64,000 nt of DNA, from NCBI RefSeq assembly GCF_014192515.1, contig NZ_JACHYB010000001.1, positions 1,240,001 through 1,304,000 of the forward strand, given 5' to 3'. Each line of letters begins with the position of its first letter. Position 1 is the stretch's first letter. This document shows positions 54,418 through 62,785 of this stretch, in pieces. The notes below the pieces were generated by a model. It was not told where the DNA came from, did no database searches, and was given only the letters and a program-made list of their open reading frames with translations. The DNA comes from Microbacter margulisiae. Its GTDB lineage: Bacteria; Bacteroidota; Bacteroidia; Bacteroidales; Paludibacteraceae. The position numbers and the translations under genes are program-made.

Positions 54418-55692
54418 ATGAAAACAAAAGCAATTCGTCTTTACGGCAAAAAAGATCTTCGTATGGAAGAATTTGAGTTGCCCCAAATTCAAGACAATGA
54501 AATACTGGCAAAAGTCGTTTCCGATTCGCTCTGCATGTCGTCATACAAGGCTTCGAGCCAGGGAGCCGATCACAAACGCATTCCGAATGATGTAGCTCAA
54601 AACCCAATTATCATCGGGCATGAGTTTGCCGGAGAATTGGTACAAGTAGGAACCAAATGGGCGCATAAATTCAAGGCAGGCGATAAGTTTTCCATTCAGC
54701 CGGCATTGAATTATGAAAACGGACCGGTTGGCATACTCAGCGCACCAGGATACAGTTACCCATATATCGGCGGTGATGCCACCTATGTGATCATTCCAAA
54801 CGAAGTAATGGAACAGGATTGCCTGTTGGCCTATAACGGAGAAGGATATTATCCGGCATCGTTAGCAGAACCGCTATCATGTGTGATTGGAGCCATGCAT
54901 GCCAATTACCATCTTACTCCCGGCAGTTATGTCCATAAAATGGAGATTGTTGATAAAGGGAAGATGGCCATTCTGGCAGGTGTAGGGCCTATGGGTCTGG
55001 CAGCGATCAATTATGTACTCCGGCGGGAAGAGCGGCATCCGTCGCTTTGTATCGTAACCGATGTGGATCAAACCCGGCTGGATCGCGCTGCAAAGCTTTA
55101 TCCGGTTGAATTTGCCGCCACAAAGGGCATTGACTTGCGTTACATCAACACTTCGAATATGACAAATCCTGCCGAAGAGTTAAGAGCAATAACCGGCGGA
55201 AGTGGTTATAACGATGTTTTTGTATTTGCTCCGGTTAAACCGGTTGTTGAGCAGGCAGATGCTATTCTGGCATTTGATGGTTGCCTGAATTTCTTTGCAG
55301 GACCTGGTGATCCGAAGTTTAGCGCCATGTTCAATTTTTACAACGTACATTATAGCTATACGCATGTGGTAGGAACCAGTGGAGGCAATAAAGACGACAT
55401 GGTGGAAGCGCTTGATCTGATGTCTAAAGGGCTTGATCCGGCAGGACTGGTAACACATATCGGCGGACTTGATGCTGTCATTGACGCAACCAACCATTTA
55501 CCCGAAATCCCCGGTGGAAAAAAACTAATTTATACCCATATTAAAATGCCTCTGACCCCTATTGCTGAGTTTGAAGAAAAAGGGAAAAATGATCCGCTTC
55601 TGGCCAAATTATCCGATATTTGTAAAAAAAACGGGGGACTTTGGTCTGTTGAAGCAGAAAGCTATTTGCTAGCTCATTATGACAAACAGTAG
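54418..55692 (+). CDS. Zinc-type alcohol dehydrogenase, sorbose-1-phosphate reductase-like
   Basis: The 424-residue medium-chain dehydrogenase starts at MKTKAIRLYGKKDLRMEEF; an ATG 15 bp upstream was set aside. The motif SDSLCMSSYKAS holds the catalytic zinc Cys, GHEFAGELV the zinc His/Glu, and ILAGVGPMGLAAINYVL the nucleotide-binding loop, with an Asp after VTDVDQ suggesting NAD. The SDSLCMSSYKA form and overall length fit L-sorbose-1-phosphate reductase (SorE)-like enzymes. It is followed after 58 bp by the tandem aldolase. Possible role: reducing or oxidising a ketose or polyol phosphate for the neighbouring SDR and aldolases. Confidence 0.88.
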   Translation: MKTKAIRLYGKKDLRMEEFELPQIQDNEILAKVVSDSLCMSSYKASSQGADHKRIPNDVAQNPIIIGHEFAGELVQVGTKWAHKFKAGDKFSIQPALNYENGPVGILSAPGYSYPYIGGDATYVIIPNEVMEQDCLLAYNGEGYYPASLAEPLSCVIGAMHANYHLTPGSYVHKMEIVDKGKMAILAGVGPMGLAAINYVLRREERHPSLCIVTDVDQTRLDRAAKLYPVEFAATKGIDLRYINTSNMTNPAEELRAITGGSGYNDVFVFAPVKPVVEQADAILAFDGCLNFFAGPGDPKFSAMFNFYNVHYSYTHVVGTSGGNKDDMVEALDLMSKGLDPAGLVTHIGGLDAVIDATNHLPEIPGGKKLIYTHIKMPLTPIAEFEEKGKNDPLLAKLSDICKKNGGLWSVEAESYLLAHYDKQ

Positions 55693-55750
55693 ATGTATTT
55701 TACAAACTTTCTTATAGCATCATGCTTTTGAACCATATATTAATCAGACA

Positions 55751-57052
55751 ATGAAACAACTTGACACTCAATTGATGCATCCCAGCGAGCAACTGACTAT
55801 TATCATCAGTCGCATTTATCGTAGCGGAATGACAACAACCTCCGGAGGGAACATCTCTATCAAAGATGACAATGGAGACATTTGGATCACACCGTCAGCC
55901 ATAGATAAAGGGTCTTTGACTCCGGCTGATATTGTGTGCGTAAAAAAAGACGGAACCATCACCGGCAAACACAAGCCGTCGTCGGAATATCCTTTTCACA
56001 AAGCTATCTATGATATTCGTCCGGAAATGACGGCAGTTATTCATGCTCATCCGCCCGCCCTGGTATCCTTTAGCATTGTGGGCGAAATTCCAAACACCAA
56101 TATTATTCCACAGGCTAAAAATATCTGTGGACCTATCGGTTTCGCTCCCTATGCCTTACCAGGCAGTCAGCAATTGGGAGAAAATATAGCGCATGAATTC
56201 AAAACGCACCCTGAATATAAAGCGGTAATAATGGAAAATCATGGCGTTGTGCTTGGCGGTACAGACCTGATGGATGCATACCAACGATTTGAAACGCTTG
56301 AATTTTGTGCCCGTACCATTATCAATGCAAAAACCATTGGCACGCCCAAGTATCTTACAGATAAGCAGATTATAGACTTTGAAAAAGCGCTGAATGTGAA
56401 TATCCAGCCTTTTATGGATGTGACGTATCCGTCGGACGAACGCGCAATTCGAGCAGAAATCTGCAGGATTGTTCGTCGCGCCTGCGATCAGGGATTGATG
56501 ATCAGTACGTATGGAACAGTTTCTGTTCGTTGGAAAGATAACGATTTTCTAATTACTCCTCCCAATATTGCACGTTGGGATATTCTTCCCGAACACATCG
56601 TGCAGGTGAAAAACGGAATGGTAGAAGCAGGTAAACATCCAAGCCGTTCGGTGGCGTTACACCAACTGATCTATCAGACTAATCCGAAAGTTAACTCTAT
56701 TATCCTGACCCAGTCTCCAAACCTGATGGCGTTTGGTACTACAGGAGAAAAGTTCGATGTACGCACTATACCGGAAAGCTGGATTTTCCTTAAAGATGTT
56801 TCTTCTGTTCCTTTCGGCACACAACACGAAAATGCGGCTGCTGTTGCCGAAATCTTGCAAAATGTTCCTGCCGTAATTGTAGAAAATGATTCTGTAATTG
56901 TAACAGGGAACAAATTATTGGAGACATTCGACCACCTCGAAGTTGCCGAATTCAGCGCCAAATCGTTGGTTATGGCAGCGCCTATCGGCAAGCTGAAACC
57001 GATCAATGACGAGCAGATCGAAGAATTGCGGATCGCCTTTAACGTTCAATAG
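55751..57052 (+). CDS. Tandem class II aldolase-domain protein, second domain degenerate
   Basis: Two class II aldolase/adducin domains are joined in 433 residues. Domain 1 (about 8-215) is catalytically complete in appearance: TSGGNIS, SSEYPFHKAIY with the active Glu, VIHAHPPA with two metal His, and MENHGVV with the third. Domain 2 (about 225-433) keeps the fold (TYGTVSVRWKDNDFLITPPN) but reads ILTQSPNL where the HxH should be and VENDSVI in place of NHG, so it should not bind the metal. It is 2 bp before lplA, so co-transcribed. The second half may be structural or regulatory. Confidence 0.88.
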   Translation: MKQLDTQLMHPSEQLTIIISRIYRSGMTTTSGGNISIKDDNGDIWITPSAIDKGSLTPADIVCVKKDGTITGKHKPSSEYPFHKAIYDIRPEMTAVIHAHPPALVSFSIVGEIPNTNIIPQAKNICGPIGFAPYALPGSQQLGENIAHEFKTHPEYKAVIMENHGVVLGGTDLMDAYQRFETLEFCARTIINAKTIGTPKYLTDKQIIDFEKALNVNIQPFMDVTYPSDERAIRAEICRIVRRACDQGLMISTYGTVSVRWKDNDFLITPPNIARWDILPEHIVQVKNGMVEAGKHPSRSVALHQLIYQTNPKVNSIILTQSPNLMAFGTTGEKFDVRTIPESWIFLKDVSSVPFGTQHENAAAVAEILQNVPAVIVENDSVIVTGNKLLETFDHLEVAEFSAKSLVMAAPIGKLKPINDEQIEELRIAFNVQ

Positions 57053-57054
57053 CC

Positions 57055-57972
57055 ATGCAAATCATTGTCAGCGAAAGTTTTTCGCCGTCATTTAATCTTG
57101 CATCAGAACAATTTCTACTGACAGAACGTCAACATGACGTTCTGTTTTTCTATATCAACTCCCCTTGCGTCGTACTGGGACGTAATCAAAACGCTTATGC
57201 AGAGGCCAATTTGCCCTTTTGCCGTGAACAAGGAATAACTGTTATCCGAAGATTATCAGGCGGCGGAGCTGTCTATCACGACAATGGTACCATTAACTTC
57301 TGCTTCATTACCCGAAAAGAAAATCAACCTCTGGATCACGACAGACTTGCTGAAATTGAAGAAGCTTTAGATGATTTAGGGATTACTACAACACGGGGTG
57401 ATCGCAAAGACTTATATATCAATCAGAAAAAAATTTCAGGAACCGCTTTGCATTGTACCATTGATAACGTTCTGTTTCATGGGACACTGTTGTATAATAC
57501 AAATCTCAACCAGCTTCAACAAGCTTTATCTCCAAGTTTTCAGATGGAGAGTAAAGCTGTCAAATCGGTCAAAAGCGACGTAACCAATATCATAGATGCC
57601 CAATCAGGGAACATCAATCGGCAAAGCATTGAACACCACGCAGGCTCCACAAACTTCCTAGCACATCTACTGCGTTATTTTTCAAAAAAATACTCAAGCA
57701 AAATCCAACATTTTACTCCATTAGAAAAGCATGTAATTCAAGAATTACAAACAACAAGGTATGACACATGGGATTGGAACTTTGGACAAAGTCCCAAAAC
57801 GACATTGCACCAAACCTTGAGGTACGGACGCAATAGCTACACACTAACCTTCAAAATTGAAAAAGGACAGATAACCGAAATACAAGGTGCTTGTCCATCT
57901 TCTTTAAAAAATTTATTGCTTGCACAACATGCAGATAAGCTGTGGGATTTTATCGCTTCTAACAAGCTGTAA
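57055..57972 (+). CDS. lplA: Lipoate-protein ligase A
   Basis: LplA attaches free lipoate to E2 lipoyl domains through lipoyl-AMP. The 305-residue protein has the family motif RRLSGGGAVYHDNGTINFCF near residue 65, GRNQNAY upstream, and the adenylate/lipoate Lys region DRKDLYINQKKISGTAL. A C-terminal accessory domain is present (LRYGRNSYTLTFKIEKGQI). Two bases separate it from the tandem aldolase stop. Its place in the run links salvage of lipoate to the E2 at 45333. Confidence 0.94.
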   Translation: MQIIVSESFSPSFNLASEQFLLTERQHDVLFFYINSPCVVLGRNQNAYAEANLPFCREQGITVIRRLSGGGAVYHDNGTINFCFITRKENQPLDHDRLAEIEEALDDLGITTTRGDRKDLYINQKKISGTALHCTIDNVLFHGTLLYNTNLNQLQQALSPSFQMESKAVKSVKSDVTNIIDAQSGNINRQSIEHHAGSTNFLAHLLRYFSKKYSSKIQHFTPLEKHVIQELQTTRYDTWDWNFGQSPKTTLHQTLRYGRNSYTLTFKIEKGQITEIQGACPSSLKNLLLAQHADKLWDFIASNKL

Positions 57973-58242
57973 GAAACCTCAAGTAATTTTTTTGGCTTAC
58001 TATTCTTGTATTTTAAAGAGACAAAATGCGAATAGTTATTAAAAACAATCAATAACAAAATAAAATTGTTTTATCTAATCCACTAATACAGATAGCAATA
58101 AGGCTCAAATTAGATCAAAAAGCAAAGAATAAAAGTCAATTTCTTCAATAAAGTTTTAAGGGAAATTCAAGAACTTTGCAGAGTTAGTTTAAACAAACTA
58201 TCCGAAAGAAGTCAAAATCTTATTTATTAATATCCCAAAACC

Positions 58243-59463
58243 ATGAAGAAATCATCTTTACTTTTATTGGTATTCGCCTTATGTGTACAACAATCTCTTT
58301 TCGCATTGCCCACACTCGTTACCGGTGGAAAGAAAATGCCATATGAATGGATAGACAAAGACACTCACCACTTAATCATCCGGTTAACACAAAGGCCGGG
58401 AAACAGCGCAAGTTTCTATTTTACTAATGATCCGTTCATTTTAGGGGACAATGGGAATGGAGACCGTATGGTTTTTTATGGCAATAATCCCGCAAAAGGT
58501 GAATATGCCATGCAACTATTCACCGTTAATCTATCCAATTACAAAATCACACAACTCACCTTTGACAATAACCGTAAAAGCGGAGAAATTGTCGGAAGAA
58601 AAAGCCACAATATTTACTATCAGGAACAAGACCGCATCTTTTGTGTCAACGCCGACACAAAAAAAGTTAGTTTAGTATACACCTTTCCCGAAAATTTCAA
58701 AGGAAGCGTAACAGCCTTAAATGCAAATGAAACACTCTTGGGAGGAGTACATGCTACAAGCGCAGAAAAAGCTATTTTCAAGGCGAATCCACAAAAAAGA
58801 AAGTTTTTCACCAAGATATTTGAAGCCAAGTTACCTCATACGTTATTTACGATTGATTTAAAAACCAAACAGCTTCATAAGCTTTATACCGATAGCGCAT
58901 GGCTTAATCATGTGCAATTCTCCCCAACAGACCCATCGCTAATGATGTTTTGCCATGAAGGAACCTGGCAAAAAGTTAACAGGATATGGACAATGAATCT
59001 CGTTACAAAACAAGTAACCTTAATGCACAAGCGCACCATGAATATGGAAATTGCCGGACATGAATGGTTTAGTCCTGATGGCAAAACTATTTGGTATGAT
59101 TTGCAACAACCGAGAGGCAAAGTCTTTTATGTTGGAGGTACAAATGTAACAACAAAAAAAGAAGTCAAATACCAGTTAACCCGAAACGAATGGAGTGTGC
59201 ATTACACCATTTCCCCTAATGAAAAATTATTTGCAGGTGACGGAGGGGATACTGTTTCGGTGGCAAATGCAAAAAACGGGAAATGGATCTATTTGTTTAC
59301 CCCCGATGGGAATCATTTTTCGGCAGAACGATTGGTAAATATGAAATATGATCATTATCATTTGGAACCCAATGTGCATTTCTCTCCGGATGGGAAATGG
59401 ATTATTTTCAGAGCTAATTTTGAAGGATTTGAGAGTGTTTATGCTGTAAAGATAGCAAAATAG
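58243..59463 (+). CDS. PL22-like oligogalacturonate lyase family protein, exported
   Basis: The 406-residue protein has a signal peptide (MKKSSLLLLVFALCVQQSLFA). It is a seven-bladed beta-propeller with the oligogalacturonide lyase family markers: RLTQRPGNSASFYFTNDPF, HVQFSPTDPSLMMFCHEGTW, GHEWFSPDGKTIWYD and HLEPNVHFSPDGK. The family cleaves short pectin-derived oligogalacturonides using a bound metal. Its neighbours (rhamnose mutarotase, GH2, GH106-like) suggest rhamnogalacturonan breakdown. It starts a new transcription unit after a 270-bp gap. Confidence 0.85.
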   Translation: MKKSSLLLLVFALCVQQSLFALPTLVTGGKKMPYEWIDKDTHHLIIRLTQRPGNSASFYFTNDPFILGDNGNGDRMVFYGNNPAKGEYAMQLFTVNLSNYKITQLTFDNNRKSGEIVGRKSHNIYYQEQDRIFCVNADTKKVSLVYTFPENFKGSVTALNANETLLGGVHATSAEKAIFKANPQKRKFFTKIFEAKLPHTLFTIDLKTKQLHKLYTDSAWLNHVQFSPTDPSLMMFCHEGTWQKVNRIWTMNLVTKQVTLMHKRTMNMEIAGHEWFSPDGKTIWYDLQQPRGKVFYVGGTNVTTKKEVKYQLTRNEWSVHYTISPNEKLFAGDGGDTVSVANAKNGKWIYLFTPDGNHFSAERLVNMKYDHYHLEPNVHFSPDGKWIIFRANFEGFESVYAVKIAK

Positions 59464-59520
59464 ACACAGCACAACATATTTCATGATCAAAAGAATTACA
59501 AACGCTAAAATTTAATCATC

Positions 59521-59835
59521 ATGAAACGAGAAGGATTCAAAATGTTTTTAAAACCCGGTTGTGAAGCTGAATATGAGAAACGGCATAATGCCATTTGGCC
59601 TGAATTGAAAGCGCTTCTAAAAGAAACAGGAGTATCAGATTATTCTATTTTTTGGGATAAAGAGACAAATATACTTTTTGCCGTCCAAAAAATAGATGGA
59701 GGACAAAATTCCCAGGATTTAGGTTCAAATCCTATTGTTCAAAAATGGTGGGATTATATGGCAGACATCATGGAAGTCAATCCGGATCATTCTCCTATTT
59801 CCATTCCCCTTGACGAGCTGTTTTATATGGAATAA
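59521..59835 (+). CDS. rhaM: L-rhamnose mutarotase
   Basis: RhaM interconverts alpha and beta anomers of L-rhamnose so that it can enter catabolism. The 104-residue cytoplasmic protein has MKREGFKMFLKPGCEAEYEKRHNAIWPEL with the catalytic His22, SDYSIFWDKETN, VQKWWDYMADIM and NPDHSPIS near the end, all family features (quoted in pieces: EKRHNAIWPEL). The gap of 48 bp to the next gene suggests co-transcription with the two hydrolases. rhamnose isomerase and kinase are not in the window. Confidence 0.95.
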   Translation: MKREGFKMFLKPGCEAEYEKRHNAIWPELKALLKETGVSDYSIFWDKETNILFAVQKIDGGQNSQDLGSNPIVQKWWDYMADIMEVNPDHSPISIPLDELFYME

Positions 59836-59883
59836 ACCATATCTGCGTTATTATCATTATTGGATTCTAAAAATATCAATCAA

Positions 59884-62772
59884 GTGAAGAAGATCCTTTT
59901 TTGTTTTTTATTCGCTGTTTTGGGCCCATGGCTTTTGGCCCAACAAACCGTATCGCTTGCCGGGCAATGGCTATTTAAGATCGATCGAAACAATGAGGGC
60001 ATTGCGCAAGAATGGTTTAAACATCAGCTAAACGACAACAACGATTGTGTGTATCTGCCAGGTTCGATGCTGGAAAACCGGAAAGGAGACGATATAACAT
60101 TAAAAACAAAGTGGACTGCAAGTATTTACGATAGTTCTTTTTACTTCAATCCCGCATTAGCAAAATACAGGCAACCTGATAACTTAAAAATCCCATTCAT
60201 GCTGACTCCTTTAAAACATTATGTAGGAGTAGCATGGTATCAAAAGAGCGTAACGATTCCTTCTGCATGGAAGAAGAAGAAAATTTTTCTATTTTTAGAA
60301 CGGGCTCATATACAAACTACCGTTTGGGTAGACAATCATAAGGTTGGATCCCAACTATCATTAACTACGCCTCACTGTTATGATATAACAAAATATATAT
60401 CAACTGGAGACCACAGAATCACAATACGAATTGACAATAGCCTAAAAACAACCATTAATCCGGGAAAAGATTCCCACAGTGTGACCGACCAGACACAAGG
60501 GAATTGGAATGGAATTGTAGGTAAAATAGAATTACAGGCCAAGCCATCCATCTATTTCGAAAACATTCAGGTATTTCCTGACATTAACAAGAAAGTTGCC
60601 AACATTCGGATTACGTTGGCTAATGACAGCCATAAATCCGTATCAGGAATTATTGTTTTATCGGCCAGGAGCTTCAACACCGATACACCCCGTGGCGTCC
60701 CTTCTGTAACAGTATCTTTCCATACGATCAACAAAACGGAACAAATCAATGTTTCGCTACCGATTGGGAATCAAATGCAATTATGGAGTGAATTTTCTCC
60801 TACTTTATATACACTTCATGCACTGCTAAAAGCAAAGGATATCATCGATCAGCAAAACGTTGAATTTGGAATGCGTAAGATAGATGCAAAAGGCAAATGG
60901 ATATATGTTAACGATATACGCACTTTAATGAGAGGCACCGTCGAGAATTGCGTATTTCCCCTAACAGGATATCCTCCCATGAATGTTGCTCCCTGGGAAA
61001 GAATTTTCAAAATTTGTAAGTCATTTGGAATTAACCATATGCGCTTTCATTCTTATTGTCCTCCCGAGGCTGCTTTCAAAGCGGCAGATCTGGCAGGCGT
61101 TTATCTACAACCTGAAGGGCCGAGTTGGCCAAATCACGGAGTTTCTTTAGGGCGAGGCCTTCCGATTGATACCTTCTTACTGTCGGAAACCAAACGAATG
61201 GATAAAGCATATGGCAATTATCCCTCCTTTTGTATGTTGGCTGCCGGAAATGAACCCCGGGGCAATTGGGTGCCATGGGCAAGTAAGTTTGTAAATTATT
61301 GGAAGGAAACAGATAAACGTAGAATTTATACCGGATTCTCCGTAGGAGGCAGTTGGGCATGGCAACCTGCAAATCAATATCAGGTTAAGGCAGGAGCACG
61401 TGGATTGAATTGGGTTAATCAACGCCCTGAAACCATGTCGGATTTCAGACAAGAGATCGATACCATCAAAGAGCCATATATATCGCATGAAACAGGCCAA
61501 TGGTGCGCTTTCCCTGATTTTAGCGAAATAGAAAAATATACGGGAGTGACCCGGGCAAAAAATTTTGAACTCTTCCGGGATCTCTTAGCCAAAAATGATA
61601 TGGCCGACATGGCCCAAGACTTTTTAATGGCCTCCGGTAAGTTACAGGTTCTATGTTACAAAAATGAGATAGAAAAAATATTACGCACTCCTAGTTATGC
61701 AGGGTTTCAATTATTAAGCTTAACGGATTACCCCGGACAAGGCACTGCATTAGTCGGGGTTCTGGATCCTTTCTGGGATGAAAAAGGATATGTTACACCC
61801 TCTCAATTCCGTCATTTTTGCAATGCAACTGTCCCGCTGGTACGAATGCCGAAGTTTGTTTACAAAAGCGATGAAACATTACATGCCACTGCAGAAATCA
61901 TTCATTACACCAATCAGCCTTTAATCAATGCTTGCCCTGTTTGGAGAATTAAAGATGCTTATGGAAATGTATTAAAGCAAGGTAAATTTCCGGCACAAAC
62001 TATTCCGGCTGGAAGTCACCTCACACTGGGAGCAATCGATGTGAGCCTAAAATCCTTTACGGTTCCCTGTAAGTTAGATCTGGAGGTCGCTTTACAAGGA
62101 ACATCAATCAAAAACAATTGGAATTTTTGGGTCTATCCCGATACCCTCACCATTGACACAACCCATATTTATGTCTGTCACACCTTGAACCAAAAAGCCG
62201 AAAGGATACTCAATGAAGGAGGAAAAGTCTTGCTTCTGGCTGCAGGCCATGTTGAATATGGCAAAGATATTATTCAATATTATCAGCCTGTATTTTGGAA
62301 TACATCCTGGTTTAAAATGAGACCTCCTCATACGACAGGAGTCTATATCAACAATCATCATCCTATTTTTCAAAACTTTGTAACTGGTTATTGGGGAAAC
62401 TTACAATGGTGGGAGTTGCTCAACCACGCACAAGTCATGCAATTGACAGACTTTCCTAAAGGATTTCATCCTTTGGTACAGCCTATTGACACATGGTTTC
62501 TGAGTCGAAAATTAGGAATGTTGTTCGAAGCACAAGTTGGCAAAGGAAGAATTGTAGTTACCAGTATCGATTTAGAACATCATTTAAATCAACGTCCGGT
62601 TGCCAGGCAATTATTGTATTCTATTACGCAATATATGAATTCATCCCGATTCTATCCCCAGTATTCGGTAAGCATACAAACCATCAAAGAGTTATTCACA
62701 AAATCATCCCGGCAATTCAAAACATACACCCATGATGCACCTGATGAGCTCAAGAAAGGGCAACAGAAATAA
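59884..62772 (+). CDS. Exported glycoside hydrolase family 2-like enzyme
   Basis: The 962-residue product, starting at GTG 59884 (MKKILFCFLFAVLG as a signal peptide), has a sugar-binding jelly-roll domain (LAGQWLFKIDRNNEG; VGVAWYQKSVTIPSAW), an Ig-like domain (about 220-340), a TIM barrel with FGINHMRFHSYCPPEA and AAGNEPRGNW (acid/base Glu), and YISHETGQW (candidate nucleophile Glu). A C-terminal beta region follows. A TTG 24 bp upstream is a poorer start. Activity could be beta-galactosidase, glucuronidase or another on pectin side chains; it cannot be told from sequence. Confidence 0.85.
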   Translation: MKKILFCFLFAVLGPWLLAQQTVSLAGQWLFKIDRNNEGIAQEWFKHQLNDNNDCVYLPGSMLENRKGDDITLKTKWTASIYDSSFYFNPALAKYRQPDNLKIPFMLTPLKHYVGVAWYQKSVTIPSAWKKKKIFLFLERAHIQTTVWVDNHKVGSQLSLTTPHCYDITKYISTGDHRITIRIDNSLKTTINPGKDSHSVTDQTQGNWNGIVGKIELQAKPSIYFENIQVFPDINKKVANIRITLANDSHKSVSGIIVLSARSFNTDTPRGVPSVTVSFHTINKTEQINVSLPIGNQMQLWSEFSPTLYTLHALLKAKDIIDQQNVEFGMRKIDAKGKWIYVNDIRTLMRGTVENCVFPLTGYPPMNVAPWERIFKICKSFGINHMRFHSYCPPEAAFKAADLAGVYLQPEGPSWPNHGVSLGRGLPIDTFLLSETKRMDKAYGNYPSFCMLAAGNEPRGNWVPWASKFVNYWKETDKRRIYTGFSVGGSWAWQPANQYQVKAGARGLNWVNQRPETMSDFRQEIDTIKEPYISHETGQWCAFPDFSEIEKYTGVTRAKNFELFRDLLAKNDMADMAQDFLMASGKLQVLCYKNEIEKILRTPSYAGFQLLSLTDYPGQGTALVGVLDPFWDEKGYVTPSQFRHFCNATVPLVRMPKFVYKSDETLHATAEIIHYTNQPLINACPVWRIKDAYGNVLKQGKFPAQTIPAGSHLTLGAIDVSLKSFTVPCKLDLEVALQGTSIKNNWNFWVYPDTLTIDTTHIYVCHTLNQKAERILNEGGKVLLLAAGHVEYGKDIIQYYQPVFWNTSWFKMRPPHTTGVYINNHHPIFQNFVTGYWGNLQWWELLNHAQVMQLTDFPKGFHPLVQPIDTWFLSRKLGMLFEAQVGKGRIVVTSIDLEHHLNQRPVARQLLYSITQYMNSSRFYPQYSVSIQTIKELFTKSSRQFKTYTHDAPDELKKGQQK

Positions 62773-62785
62773 CTAATACACGAAA

